Shown: positions 10,010-21,778 of the stretch, piece by piece | Numbering within the stretch: the first letter of the stretch is position 1 | Layout: the number at the start of each line of letters is the position of its first letter | Position numbers and translations under genes: made by a program | NCBI GenBank assembly: GCA_032718475.1 | Contig: JAUCBJ010006966.1 | Coordinates: 1 to 51,094, forward strand | Origin: Nemertoderma westbladi | Taxonomy: Eukaryota; Xenacoelomorpha; Nemertodermatida; Nemertodermatidae | Direction: 5' to 3' | Length of the DNA stretch: 51,094 nucleotides | The notes under the pieces: generated by a model | What the model saw: only the letters and a program-made list of their open reading frames with translations | What the model was told of the DNA's origin: nothing | The model's database searches: none

Positions 10010-11330
10010 AAATTGTACCCACAGGCGGAACCATAAGAAAAAAATATAGCCACGGGCGAAAATATAGGAACAAATTGTAGCCACGGGCGAAAATATAGGA
10101 ACAAAATGTAGCCACGGGCGAAAATATAGGAAAAAAATTTAGCCACGGGCGAAAATATAGGAACAAATTGTAGTCACAGGCGGAACCAGTAGAAAAAAAT
10201 ATAGCCACGGGCGAAAATATAGGAACAAAATGTAGCCACGGGCAAAAATATAGGAACAAAATATAGCCATGGGCGGAAATATAAGAACAAAATGTAGCCA
10301 CAGGCGGAACCATAAGAAAAAAATATAGCCACGGGCGAAAATATAGGAACAAAATGTAGCCACAGGCGGAACCATAAGAAAAAAATATAGCCACGGGCGA
10401 AAATATAGGAACAAATTGTAGCCACATGCGGAACCATAAGAAAAAAATATAGCCACGGGCGAAAATATAGGAACAAAATGTAGCCACAGGCGGAACCATA
10501 AGAAAAAAATATAGCCACGGGCGAAAATATAGGAACAAATTGTAGCCACATGCGGAACCATAAGAAAAAAATATAGCCACGGGTGAAAATATAGGAACAA
10601 AATGTAGCCACGGGCGAAAATATAGGAACAAAATTTAGCCACGGGCGAAAATATAGGAACAAATTGTAGCCACAGGCGGAACCAGTAAAAAAAAATATAG
10701 CCACGGGCGAAAATATAGGAACAAAATGTAGCCACGGGCGAAAATATAGGAACAAAATATAGCCATGGGCGGAAATATAAGAACAAAATGTAGCCACAAG
10801 CGCAACCATAAGAAAAAAATATAGCCACGGGCGAAAATATAGAAACAAATTGTAGCCACAGGCGGAACCATAAGAAAAAAATGTAGCCACGGGCGGAAAT
10901 ATAAGAACAAAATATAGCCACGGGTGAAACTATAAGAACAAAATGTAGCCACGGGCGAAAATATAGGAACAAAATGTAGCCACGGGCGAAAATATAGGAA
11001 CAAAATATAGCCATGGGCGGAAATATAAGAACAAAATGTAGCCATGGGCGGAAATATAGGAAAAAATTGTAGCCACAGGCGGAACCATAAGAAAAAAATA
11101 TAGCCACGGGCGAAAATATAGGAACAAATTGTAGCCACAGGCGGAACCATAAGAAAAAAATATAGCCATGGGCGGAAATATAAGAACAAAATATAGCCAC
11201 GGGCGAAAATATAGGAACAAAATGTAGCCACCGCGGAACTATAAGAACAAAATGTTCCACGGGCGGAACTCTTACATAGAACAAAATGTAGCTTCGAGTG
11301 GACATGAAATTAGGAACGAAATGTAGTCAC
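10010..11330. repeat. 31-bp tandem array with 16-unit higher-order structure
   Basis: About 42 units of 31 bp occur as two main types. Type A carries CCACGGGCGAAAATATAGG and type B carries CCACAGGCGGAACCATAAG. A diagnostic variant with CCAGT in place of CCATA occurs at 10181-10190 and again 496 bp (16 x 31) later at 10677-10686, with the neighbouring unit order preserved. This shows a higher-order repeat. Several overlapping minus-strand frames (up to 388 codons, 10139-11305) stay open because the unit lacks stops on that strand and its length is not a multiple of three. Their translations are hydrophobic 31-residue repeats rich in Phe, Tyr and Trp. There is no support for real coding. Confidence 0.
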
Positions 11331-11766
11331 AGGATCTAAATTCCTGAACCCTTGACAAGGGTGGGGCAGTTCACCCTCGTCTCTTTTGTATGCTAAACTC
11401 CCTTACTTCGTAGCTCGTCCCACCTTGTTATAATTCAATACTGTAACTTGGAAAATTTCCATGTAATTAATATAATATATACAGTACAAACAATGTGGAC
11501 GGTGATTAGGCCTACTCTCAGCTCATGTGTATACACAACACACCCTAATTATAAGCATTAATAAAATTAAATGCAACTTTATTCAATATTAATTTTTAGT
11601 TAATTTATTTTCTTTTTTTTAAGAAGTATTATTATTTATTTTATTTAATTAATTAATAAATTCATTAGTTTATATGTATGCACTTTGCACACATTTGAGT
11701 TAGCATACCCTGGTTTGAACCGCTGGGCCTAATGTATTTGGTGGCGGTGGGCTTGATTTTCCTTAA

Positions 11767-13635
11767 CCCTTTCCGGCCGACTGTATATTTTTGTATACAC
11801 TGAATTTATTTCACTACGGATTGCATAATATTAAGTAATTATAGTTGGTTTCATCCAATTGTGGCACTATCACACTTCCTTTATTTAGAAATTACCGATT
11901 CTGATTGGATAATTGTAGTAGAAGGCTTCAATGAACGATTTTAGATGCCGTGTTTTCAGGTATTGACATGATGACTACCTGGTATAGGAAAGATGGTATT
12001 TAAACGCTTTGGCAAAACGATATTGAGAATTTTGATTGGGTATTCCAAAGATGGATTGTCCAATGAGATAATAATACTTCCAGGATAAACTTTACAGTAC
12101 ATGTAGGCTGGTAGTGTTATTGATAAATCACTGTATACATTTGTCTACGTTAGGTTTATAAAGTTGGGAAGTAGAAGTGGTGCAGCCACAGTTGTGGAGT
12201 AGATGTGGTGCAGCACCGTTGGGGAGTAGATATGATTCAGCCACCGTTTGGGTGATATGGTGCATCCACCATTGGGGTGTAGGCCTAGATGTGGTGCAGC
12301 CACCATAGGGGAGTCGATGTTGACCATTGGGGTGTAGATGTGGCGCAGCCACCATGGGGAGTAGATGTTGACCATAGGGTAGTAGAGGTGATGCAGCCAC
12401 CATTGTGGATAGATGTGGTGCAGTCACCATTGTGGAGTAGATGTGGCGTAGAACCATAGGGGAGTAGATGTTGACCATTGGGCCTTGGGAGTAGAAGTGA
12501 TGCAGCCACTATTGGGGTGTAGATGTGGCGCAGTCACTATTGGGCCTTGGGAGTAGATGTAATGCAGCCACAATGGTGAGTAGATGTGGCGCAGTCACCA
12601 TTGGGGAGTAAATCTAGCACACCCACCATTAGGGAGTAGATGTGATGCAGCCACTATTTGGGAGTAGATGTGGCGCAGTCACCATTGGGCCTTGGGAGTA
12701 GATCTGATGCAGCCACTAATGGGGAGTAGATGTGCCGCAGTCACCATTGGGGAGTAAATCTGGCGCACCCACCATTGATAAGTAGATGTGGTGCAGCCAC
12801 CATTGGGGAGTAGATGCTGACCATTGATGAGTAGATGTGGTGCAGCCACCATAGTGGAGTAGATGCTGACCATTGATGAGTAGATGTGGTATAGCGACCA
12901 ATGGAGTAAATGTTGACCATTGGGGAGTAGATGTGGTGTAGCCACCATATGGAGTAGATGTTTACCATTGGGCCTTGGGAGTAGATGTGATTCAGCCACC
13001 ATTGGGGAGTAGATGTGGTGCAGCCACCGTTGGGGAGTAGATGTTGTACACCTACAGTATACAGGCAGGGCAGATAGACATACAAACAATTGAAAAAAAG
13101 TCAGTCAATACTGTTTTTTTCAAACTTGAAAAAAACTGACAGAAAAAAACCTTCACTGTATAATTCTTCATTTTAAGTTTTTTGTCGCACTGTGTTACTT
13201 TTAAACAACGTGTGTTGTGAAAACACACAAAATTATAAAATTTTGGCATTTTGGCAAATTTCACAGTATTGACAGCTTTTTAATTCCAAAAAACATAATT
13301 TAAATTTTTATAATTAAAATTGCCTGCTCGTTGCATGCTTTGTTTATTCTACATATTAATATATATATATATAGAGAGAGAGAATATACTTACTATACGA
13401 TTTATGTATGTAAGTACTTACAATCTAGAGTTCGTATACAAAAGTATACATTGGGAACATGTTTCATATACCTAACGTATACAATAAATGTATTTGTATA
13501 CAATAAAAAAAACAAGATTGGAAATAATTTTTTGAAAATTTTTTCATCGAAAATTATTATTTGGTGTATAATTAACCCATTAAATAGACCAACCAATTTT
13601 TTTTCCTAAATTAAATTAATTCAGGCCGGAAAGGG
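11767..13635. mobile_element. piggyBac-like non-autonomous element with TTAA target duplication
   Basis: The termini are CCCTTTCCGGCC at 11767-11778 and its reverse complement at 13624-13635. They are flanked by TTAA at 11763-11766 and 13636-13639. TTAA duplications with CCCTTT-type ends are the hallmark of piggyBac. No transposase frame is present. The interior is AT-rich and mostly occupied by a minisatellite at 12160-13050, plus (AT)n(AG)n at about 13358-13382. Confidence 0.
12160..13050. repeat. Degenerate minisatellite inside the piggyBac-like element
   Basis: Units built from GTGCAGCCACCATTGGGGAG and TAGATGTTGACCATTGG recur roughly every 24-50 bp with many variants. The minus-strand frames across it are repeat artefacts with no recognisable domain. 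Confidence 0.
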
Positions 13636-13959
13636 TTAATGGGCTTTCTCTTCCACTGTAAAGAAATCATTATACACCATGTAAATATCAACCAGCAATT
13701 ATTATTACTGTTAGTACAGTAAACTTAGATCGATTTCGACTTTGCTTGGCTAGGTGCCATATAACATAATATAGTTACAGGATATATAGGAAAAAAGAAT
13801 GAGATCATATAATGTTAAACTTCCATAAATAATAGCGGAATATCAACAGAAATAATAACAATTCTTCAAGTTTTGGTTATAATCTGTCGTAAATACAAAG
13901 TTTCGACGAATAAGTACTGTATTTATCAATATAATAAATACAGTTCAGTACTGTCCCAA

Positions 13960-14425
13960 CTAATGAGGCAACATGCCCCAATGCGGCTCCTCGGCACATT
14001 GGAGCAGGTTGTTTCTAGTGTTGATCTTTTTGTAAACTCCAAAATTATAACAGGGAACCTTGACAGCCCTCGATAAATTTTGATCGTAAGGGCATAAGAT
14101 CCAGGGATGGTTTTCATGATCATGTGGGTGACTTCTGGTACTTGGGATCATGGATCAGAAAGTCAGGTGAAGACCTTCGGATACGTAAGGGAAGGCATGG
14201 GCGACATTTAATAGTCTGTCCAGAAATTGGAAGTCCAATAGTAGCTTGACTCTCGAACGGAGCGGCCTCCACTTCGCATGACATTGTTTTTGCCATGAGG
14301 ACCAGGACCCTTATGCCATTATCGTTTGCTTTGGCTGAATCATGGAGTGAATAAGCATGGTGGACAGCACAAGACTTTCTTGAGACGCCTCTTAAAGATG
14401 CGGATGATCTAGCAAATATCATATA
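13960..14425 (+). pseudogene. Decayed LINE reverse transcriptase fragment (family shared with 35190 and 50190)
   Basis: CGGCTCCTCGGCACATTGGA, TTCTAGTGTTGATCTTTTTG, CTTGGGATCATGGATC and GAAGACCTTCGGATACGTAA align with the RT fragment at 35255-35520. The downstream part (GAATAAGCATGGTGGACAGC, TTGAGACGCCTCTTAAAG) matches the C-terminal fragment seen on the minus strand near 50280-50330. Frameshifts, stops and an internal deletion are present. Confidence 0.
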
Positions 14426-14912
14426 CTGTATGTATTAGCCTACACAGCCTTCTTAAATGTAATATATATGCAATGCAGCATGACGATAAGCCGATAGTAG
14501 TGGGAGTGATATTAGTAGTAATAATGCCGATATTAGTACTGTAGGCCTACTAAGCTTACAGTAGAATTATTGAGTTAAAGGTGTACAATGATCGCTTAAA
14601 CCAATTATGTTTCTAGAGGGTTTAAACAATTGATTTAATTCAAATTAAATAATGGAGGGAGCAGGTTACAGTGGCTTTGTTTTCTAACCTAAACAATAAA
14701 CGAAACGTTGTTAGTTCACTTGCAGTCAATTTGCGGCACTAGCTATTATTAGTTAACATTCTCTATATTGAATGATTGGATGAGGATCGTTTATCTTAAA
14801 CGAATGCAGTATCGGAATATATACTGTAGATTTATGTGACATAATTATTTATGATGAGGTAATTTTTCTGCTTTAATATTATTTATCTTATTTATTTTAA
14901 GAATTTGTAAAT
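14426..14912. other. 5' flank of the sarcosine dehydrogenase gene
   Basis: This is AT-rich sequence without a recognisable element. An in-frame stop at 14898-14900 precedes the ATG. A pyrimidine-rich TTATTTATTTTAAG just before 14902 could be a splice acceptor for a 5' UTR intron, but no donor can be assigned. No clear TATA box or initiator was identified. Confidence 0.
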
Positions 14913-17615
14913 ATGATTAGATATAAATTTCATACCAGTGTTGTAAAAAACAGGAGGTATACGAGTCCAAAACAAAATGAGAGTCGAGTTCCACATAAAA
15001 CGTTACCGAGACGGGATGTGTCAGCACCACCTAGCGTTCCATCCCAGGCTGATGTTGTCATTATCGGAGGGGGGAGTCTAGGTTGCAACACTCTGTACCA
15101 CTTAACCAAACTAGGCGCTGGTAAAGTGGTCCTACTGGAGCGCGATGCTCTTACTTCCGGGACAACGTGGCACACTGCAGGCCTCATCTATAGCACCGGC
15201 TATCCCGCGAATGATGTCAATTGCGAGTTGCTAACCTATGCGAAGCAGCTAATGGGCGAGATTATCCCCAAGGAGACGGGGCTTTATACGAGTTTCATGC
15301 AGAATGGGACAGTAATGCCAATAACTAAGGATCGTTTAGAGGATATAAAGCGAATATATAGTCTTGCTAAACTAATGAAGATAGATTGCCATCTTTTGAG
15401 TCGGTCGGAAACTCAAAATATATACCCCTTGATGAATACTGATGGTTTAGAGGCGAGTTTATATTTCACTGGTGATGGAGTCATAGATCCTGCGATTTGG
15501 ATTAAAGCCCTCACTAAGACGGCGGTATCCCAGGGTGGAGTCATTGTTGAGCACTGCCCAGTGACTGGTATTATCACGGAAACAGATTTGTACACAGGAG
15601 CGATTCGAGTTACAGGGGTGGAAACCAGTTCTGGGACCATCCAATCCCCCATAGTGGTTAACTGTGCCGGGGCATGGGCGCCTGCGATTGGCAAAATGGT
15701 CGGTGTGGATGTACCTTTGCTCGGCATACGTCATGGATACGTTGTTACCGAGAGCATTTCTGGCATTAAAGGGATGCCGAATATCCGTGATCTAGGGGAA
15801 GGCCTATATTTTCGTATTCAAGGAGAATCGATATTATTCGGAGGTTATGAAAATAATGCAATACTTTGTGGCGAAATACCAGACAATTTTACTTTTCAGT
15901 TGTATGACTTAAATTGGGATCTCTTTGAGAGCCACATCACTGGGGCTGTAAATCGTATTCCTGCTATCGCTAATGCAGGAATTAAATCAACAGTATGCGG
16001 ACCTGAATCGTTTACACCGGACCATGTGCCATTAGTTGGACCATCTGCTAAAGTTCGTGGGTTCTACGTCTGTGCTGGCTTCAATTCGTCTGGTATAATG
16101 CTAGGACCGGGATGCAGTCGTGAACTGGCTGCTTGGATCGTCCATGGGGCTCCCAACCTCCACATGTATTCATACGATATTCGGCGATTCCCAGAGGACA
16201 TTGCCGCCAACCCAATGTTTGTCCAGGAACGAACCCATGAAACCTTCCTACGGCACTACTCTATTCACTATCCCAAAGACGAACTTGTCTCCTCCCGTAA
16301 TTTGAAGAAGACGCCCCTTTATGATTCCCTGTTGAAACAAGGCTGTGTGTTTCAATCTAGAATGGGATGGGAACGACCCTCTTACTTCGATACAACAGGA
16401 GAATTGTTTCCCATTCTAGAATACGATTATTATGGGGATTACCAGCACGTAAAGCATAAAAGATATCGCTATTATGAAATGTTAGAGAAAGAAATGACAT
16501 TTGAGTATCCAGAACATCATAGCGTCATTATGAAAGAATGTCTCTCCTGCCGGAATAATGTAGCTGTTTTCGATATGTCAGACTTTGGTAAAATATATAT
16601 GGTCGGTCCAGATGCTCAGAATGCAGCTGATTGGCTATTTACCAATAATATGAAAGCCCCTGATGGTGGTACTACAATTTACACTTGTATGTGCAACAAG
16701 AAGGGGGGCATTGAAAGCGATCTCACTGTGACTAAACTAAAGGGAGAGGGACTACAAGGAGACCCAAAGGATGCCGCGTTCTATCTGTGTCTGGGTGGCA
16801 GCACTACCGCCTACACAGTGGCACAGATGCGACATGCTGTGGCGGAACAAAGGTTTAATTGTGAATTTATAGACAGAACAGATAATATATCAATTATAAG
16901 TATCCAAGGGCCACGCAGTCGGGAACTTGTTGGAGAAATAACAGGAACTGATCTTGATGACAAATCCTTTCCTTTCTCGACTTACCGAATGGTTACAGTT
17001 GCAAGCTCCTCAGTGCGAGCCATTCGATTAACCTTCGCTGGTGAGCTTGGATTTGAACTGCATGTACCTAGTCACAAAGCAGTGCAAGTTTACGAGGCAG
17101 TCATGGCGGTGGGTCGACAATACAGTGTGAGCAATGCGGGGTACCGCGCTCTGGACGCGTTGAGTTGTGAGAAAGGTTACCGTCATTGGGGTGCAGATAT
17201 TCGTTCGGATGATACACCCCTGGAGGCTGGCTTGGGATTCCTCTGTAAACTCAAGGGCGGTCAAGATTTCATAGGGAGGGAGGCGATAGAGCGTCAGAAA
17301 CAGTTGGGAGTGCGGAAGTTATTGGCATGTTTCACTGTGGAAGAATTTGTTGCGTTCCATGGAGGGGAGGTTATCTACCGAGAGGGTCAACCCGTTGGGT
17401 TTATTCGCAGAGCTGAGTTCGCCCCGATACTTGGGTGCACATTAGCTTGGGGGTACGTATCCAGTCCCGATGGAGTCAACGTTACGCGATCCTGGTTGAA
17501 GGAGACTCAGGATTATCAACTCGAGAGAGCAGGACAGCGTCATCTAGCTACCATGTATTTGCGTTCACCTTTCGATAGAAATAATGATCGGGTAAATGGT
17601 ATTTATACGAATTAA
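14913..17615 (+). CDS. SARDH: Sarcosine dehydrogenase, mitochondrial (single exon)
   Basis: The enzyme demethylates sarcosine to glycine in the mitochondrial matrix, passing electrons via FAD to ETF and the methyl carbon to tetrahydrofolate. The 900-residue product is close to the usual size of about 915. Residues 1-40 are basic and Ser/Thr-rich, like a presequence. The FAD Rossmann motif (VVIIGGGSLG) is at 48-57. SGTTWHTAG (82-90) holds His87, the expected covalent FAD attachment site. STVCGPESFTPDH identifies the DAO fold. A GCV_T-type folate-binding domain follows from about 510, with a C-terminal barrel from about 800. The NNDRVNGIY ending matches SARDH better than DMGDH or PDPR. The ATG at 14913 has A at -3 and an upstream in-frame stop. 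The frame has no intron, although vertebrate orthologues have many. All motifs are intact, so the gene is probably functional. Confidence 0.
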   Translation: MIRYKFHTSVVKNRRYTSPKQNESRVPHKTLPRRDVSAPPSVPSQADVVIIGGGSLGCNTLYHLTKLGAGKVVLLERDALTSGTTWHTAGLIYSTGYPANDVNCELLTYAKQLMGEIIPKETGLYTSFMQNGTVMPITKDRLEDIKRIYSLAKLMKIDCHLLSRSETQNIYPLMNTDGLEASLYFTGDGVIDPAIWIKALTKTAVSQGGVIVEHCPVTGIITETDLYTGAIRVTGVETSSGTIQSPIVVNCAGAWAPAIGKMVGVDVPLLGIRHGYVVTESISGIKGMPNIRDLGEGLYFRIQGESILFGGYENNAILCGEIPDNFTFQLYDLNWDLFESHITGAVNRIPAIANAGIKSTVCGPESFTPDHVPLVGPSAKVRGFYVCAGFNSSGIMLGPGCSRELAAWIVHGAPNLHMYSYDIRRFPEDIAANPMFVQERTHETFLRHYSIHYPKDELVSSRNLKKTPLYDSLLKQGCVFQSRMGWERPSYFDTTGELFPILEYDYYGDYQHVKHKRYRYYEMLEKEMTFEYPEHHSVIMKECLSCRNNVAVFDMSDFGKIYMVGPDAQNAADWLFTNNMKAPDGGTTIYTCMCNKKGGIESDLTVTKLKGEGLQGDPKDAAFYLCLGGSTTAYTVAQMRHAVAEQRFNCEFIDRTDNISIISIQGPRSRELVGEITGTDLDDKSFPFSTYRMVTVASSSVRAIRLTFAGELGFELHVPSHKAVQVYEAVMAVGRQYSVSNAGYRALDALSCEKGYRHWGADIRSDDTPLEAGLGFLCKLKGGQDFIGREAIERQKQLGVRKLLACFTVEEFVAFHGGEVIYREGQPVGFIRRAEFAPILGCTLAWGYVSSPDGVNVTRSWLKETQDYQLERAGQRHLATMYLRSPFDRNNDRVNGIYTN

Positions 17616-18870
17616 GCCTTTTCTGTAGCTAAATTCTTGGTTACCAATATGTGTAAGTAGTGTTACTTATGTTAACTGCATAACTATGGAAATTGTGTCG
17701 CTAGGTGCACCAACTATGATTGTTAAAAGATTTTGTTCTCATTTATTCATGGGTATCAAATCATTTTTGATTATTTACAGCATTTGATTCAAGTTCAATT
17801 ATTTAGAAAACCAGTGGAAACAATCTCCTTACGTCCATACTTTGGCTCTAAATTGCTAGATGGCACACACTCATGAATGCTATGTACGTCCATCGGGTTC
17901 ATTGTGTTAAGTAAGTATAATGCACTCATCACCAACCAGACTCTGGCTAAGGCAGCAGTTACGGCTGAAACTAGGTCACTGAGCAGCCAGTAGGCCTACT
18001 CTTTTAATTTAAATGAGCTTGTCTATCAGCAGGTTGGCGCCAACATACTGTTGTCGAGTTTTGACGCCTTTTTGGCTACTTATTCATACAGTATCAATAC
18101 TCACTACTCACTCGGGATTCGTTTGACAAAGGGAATTTACAACTGCGTTCTCAGTAACAACTCAGAAACTCGTTAGTATTGTTTTTATCTTTTTTTTTCT
18201 ATTTTTTCCAATGGTCAAACTGGATATTTTCTCTTACTTTGAACCAATTATTTTAAATTTAATGTTCTTTTTAATTTTCTTCAACATTCCTTGTGTAATT
18301 TTAATTTTAATTTCAATATTCTTTTTTTTTCACATTAAAACTAATTATGGACCACCATAAGTGCTATATGCCTGGTAGGTATCCTCTCCCTCGAACCATA
18401 TACTGTATCTTATATCACAATTACAATAATTTTACTTATATTTAGTAAATGTATTTCGTGTATAATTTTGTATTAATATCTGTTGCTTTGTTTTTTTTTA
18501 AATTTGATTTCGTGTAAATAAATAAATAAAATAAATAAATAAACTACAGTATCACCGCATTCATTGTATCTGAACCACCATATCCTATCAACAATCTATC
18601 CTATCTAATATACTGTAGTACTATTAAAAAAAACTCTGATCTCACTATTGCTTAAATCAATTAACATGTCCTTTCCACTTATAACCTAGAAAACAATACA
18701 GATTTTTATAATTGCCAACTGAATATTGTTTAACCCTTTATATCTGGTCTAAGGAATATATACAATAATTTTTATGATCTGAAAGTTGAACGTTTATGTG
18801 TGAACCAGGACTTAGTTATTTGAAAGTTGATTTTTGAATGTTAAAAGTTGATATATACAATAAGTATGAA
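17616..18870. other. 3' flank of SARDH; AT-rich, with short RT debris and (AAAT)n
   Basis: No gene is seen. A short piece at about 17890-17930 (CATCGGGTTCATTGTGTTAA) resembles the LINE fragment at 35660-35690. An (AAAT)n run at about 18515-18541 contains several AATAAA hexamers and could serve as a distal polyadenylation region, but this is speculative. Confidence 0.
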
Positions 18871-20504
18871 CAGTGGCGATCCGTCATTATGGGCCAGGTG
18901 GGCCGGGCCCACCCTAATTTCCGACAAGTCAACTAAACATTACTAACTATGTATTGATCACAACGTCAATAAATTATACTATTTTTATTTATATAATTCT
19001 ATATTTCTATTATTATACGATTTATTATAAAGCTAAAAAAATTTCTTAGCTTTATTATTTGACGCGGTTATGTTTTAATCAAATTTTGTACCATGACAAA
19101 TTGCAATTTATCTCTGGTCCCAAACCACAGATATTTTACCCTATATTATCTACCAGACTAGGGTTTGGTGGGTATTGAATCCTTCAAGCCAGCTCTGTAT
19201 AAAGGGAGGGTGGGCCAGAGAGGAACCGGCCCAATATCCAATCAACACAATTATTACAATAATAGCTACCGGTGCTGCCACACCAGTTCAATCAGCTTTC
19301 ATAGGAAGATCTACACTATCTCCCTCATCTCAGACTGTGAAAATATCGTTTCATTTGATTGGATGGCGGGCCTTAAATCCTTGGGCCCACAGGTCGATTT
19401 CTTTGCACTTCGCAGCTACAGACTGAGACAGAGCTGCACCTGCACTTAATTAATATCTCGAACCTAGCGGAATCAATGAGGAGTATGGTGGCTTATCTTG
19501 GAAAATAAATTGTATTATTTTTCTTTATTTCTGCAAACACTAAATTAAATAATTTTATTTATTTTATTGATATGTTTTAGGTTTTTTGCTTGTTGGTCTT
19601 GTGGTAGTTAGCTGAATTATCAAAATATTTAACCGAGAGAAAGCCGCACCAATATTAGATTATAACAACAACATTTCCATTGGGTAAGGAAGTGGAGGAG
19701 AGCCCGACTTTTAATTTAATTTTATGTACAGTATGTAACCAACATGTATGTAACCTTTTGTTAATATGTTAGCTATGCGTTTGCGGCTGTTTGGGCGGGG
19801 TGTGGTACACTTTTCACACTGAAACATTTTGGTTGTGAAATGTTACAGCGATCAAAGATATTGCATTTATATTTTATTATGAGAGGAATTTTGAACATAC
19901 AACGGAATTACTGTATGTAACGAAATAATTGTTTTGGGGTTTAACTTGGAATCCTCCCCAAATATTTGATATATAATTATATTTAAAATTATTTCCATGG
20001 TCATGGCAGCATGGTCATTCATCCGTCTTTAGTTAGAATATTGTTTGCATGAACAGATGAAAGACAGTTTAGAGTTCTAAATTACGAATATTACGGACAG
20101 GCTATCTCTTATCTGACTGGTGTAATAATATAGGATGGGATAAATGGAAGCAAGGTGTGACAGTAACAAATATTTCCCCGACACCCGAGCGTGTCTTAAG
20201 TGTATGATATCTCAAAGGGGGAAGTTTGGAATCACTGCATAAATGCAGTTCACCAAACTTCCCCCAAATGCACACTGAACTCACATAACATATTCTATAA
20301 GCAATATAATCTTAATCTTAAAGCAATATAAGCTCTTAAATTCAGCCAACTATTAGGGGGGGTTGTATCGCCCCTAAATTGAACTTCACATTTTGGTGTC
20401 TCAATGAGCTGATGAGTCCACCGTATTCATCAATTTTTTTCGGTCCGGCCCACCAGTTTTTCAGCCATTTTTTTGTAGCCAGTTTTGGCTACGGACCGCC
20501 ACTG
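18871..20504. mobile_element. hAT-like DNA transposon remnant
   Basis: The left end reads CAGTGGCGATCCGTCA at 18871. The right end, on the opposite strand, reads CAGTGGCGGTCCGTAGCC ending at 20504. CAGTGGCG ends are characteristic of hAT families. The flanking octamers AGTATGAA (18863-18870) and GGTATAAA (20505-20512) match at six of eight positions, consistent with an aged 8-bp target duplication. GGGCCCACCC-type subterminal motifs are present at both ends. No transposase frame survives; the two open frames at 19165-19449 show no recognisable domain. Confidence 0.
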
Positions 20505-20589
20505 GGTATAAATAACGCATTTTTTTTTCAGAAACTCGAGTTAGCGCCTTTTTATTGCCATGCAACGATTAGTAGCCGATAGCAGTAAT

Positions 20590-20970
20590 GTCTCCGACAA
20601 CAGTCTTGACTACCACCGACAAAAACTAATAATACTAGCAACACACCGACATATGAAAAACACTAATGATTTTTACCATTACGCTATGCAATATAATAAT
20701 TTAAAACAGATAATATATGAAGGCGGTATTATATTTTAAAGAAATTATCATTACAAATTACACCACCGACAACAGGCCGACAGTGGACAATATACTTTGT
20801 TATAAATATTTGTACTGGAAATAAAAATTGTATAATCAATCATGTACTGAAATAGTTTACTAACATTGCCGAAGTTGTCGGTATACTGTCGGTTTGCGAT
20901 CTTACCTGTCGGTTTGTGTCTTTTGTTGTCGGTGGTATGCGAAAGGTGTCGGTGGTTGTCGGTGGCGTAT
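20590..20970. repeat. Inverted cluster of TGTCGGTG / CACCGACA motifs
   Basis: CCGACA-type copies lie at about 20593, 20613, 20646, 20764 and 20773. The reverse orientation (TGTCGG) occurs at about 20876, 20888, 20908, 20927, 20947 and 20957. The two clusters face each other across an AT-rich centre, giving a palindromic layout. Confidence 0.
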
Positions 20971-20990
20971 TTAGTCAAACCCAACGCCAT

Positions 20991-21773
20991 TGTGTTTATG
21001 TGATATTATTGCATCTAGGCCTAATTAATCTGGTTTTGAATTTGAGTCGTGAACCCCATTAATTATGAGCACCACAACTTACTTAATTTAAATCCGGGTA
21101 CCTCAGTTTTATTTTCATGATAATAATTCTCAAGCACTAATATTTTAATTTTACAGGATCTTTATTGCTCCTGTTTTTGTACGTTGTACCATTTTTTTGC
21201 TTGTAGACAGAGCAAATTTTAATCCACCAATAATTTGGTTTTTATTCTAACCACCCATTATTTAATCCCTGTGTATTGATAAAACTTCTAATAACCGTAA
21301 CTCTGTGTCATTACATTATGTGCTCCACGAGCAGACGAGGTTTCACAAGTTGCCTTGCCAGTGGTCTCTCACTTAGACTCATTACTTCTATTTGTTGTGC
21401 ACGGCCCGTTTTATTTCAGTGCTTATACTGTCTGACTGTGTTATAGTGCAGTGTGATTTTAGTAATTTTGATTATAATAAATTAAATGCCAGCCAGTCTG
21501 GCGTAACCAGTTTAAAAAAAGATATGATGGTTGTATAATGTATATGGTAGGCCTACTTAACATACTACGTTCTGACGTTACTATGTACACCTACCAGCAG
21601 ACCAGAGCTACACATACAGCTGGATAGACTTACAGATCAAAACTGTCAGTGTTAGACTACATCACAGGACTAATCATCACATGACATAATGATCATCACA
21701 GGCTTACAGTGAGTGTGATTATCTCAGTACAGAACAGCAGTCCGGCAGTAGGGCTACTGGGCTAGGCAGCTAG
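20991..21773. other. AT-rich spacer, no gene seen
   Basis: Nothing recognisable apart from several TAGGCCTA and TACTGTA-type words that recur across the whole window. Confidence 0.
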
Positions 21774-21778
21774 GCATG

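Noticed and set aside
10139-11305. 388-codon minus-strand open frame
   Set aside because: It lies wholly in the 31-bp array, and other minus-strand frames are open over the same bases. It has no domain or start context.
18515-18541. (AAAT)n as a retroposition tail of SARDH
   Set aside because: It lies 900 bp past the stop, is a tetranucleotide microsatellite and not poly(A), and no target duplication brackets the gene.
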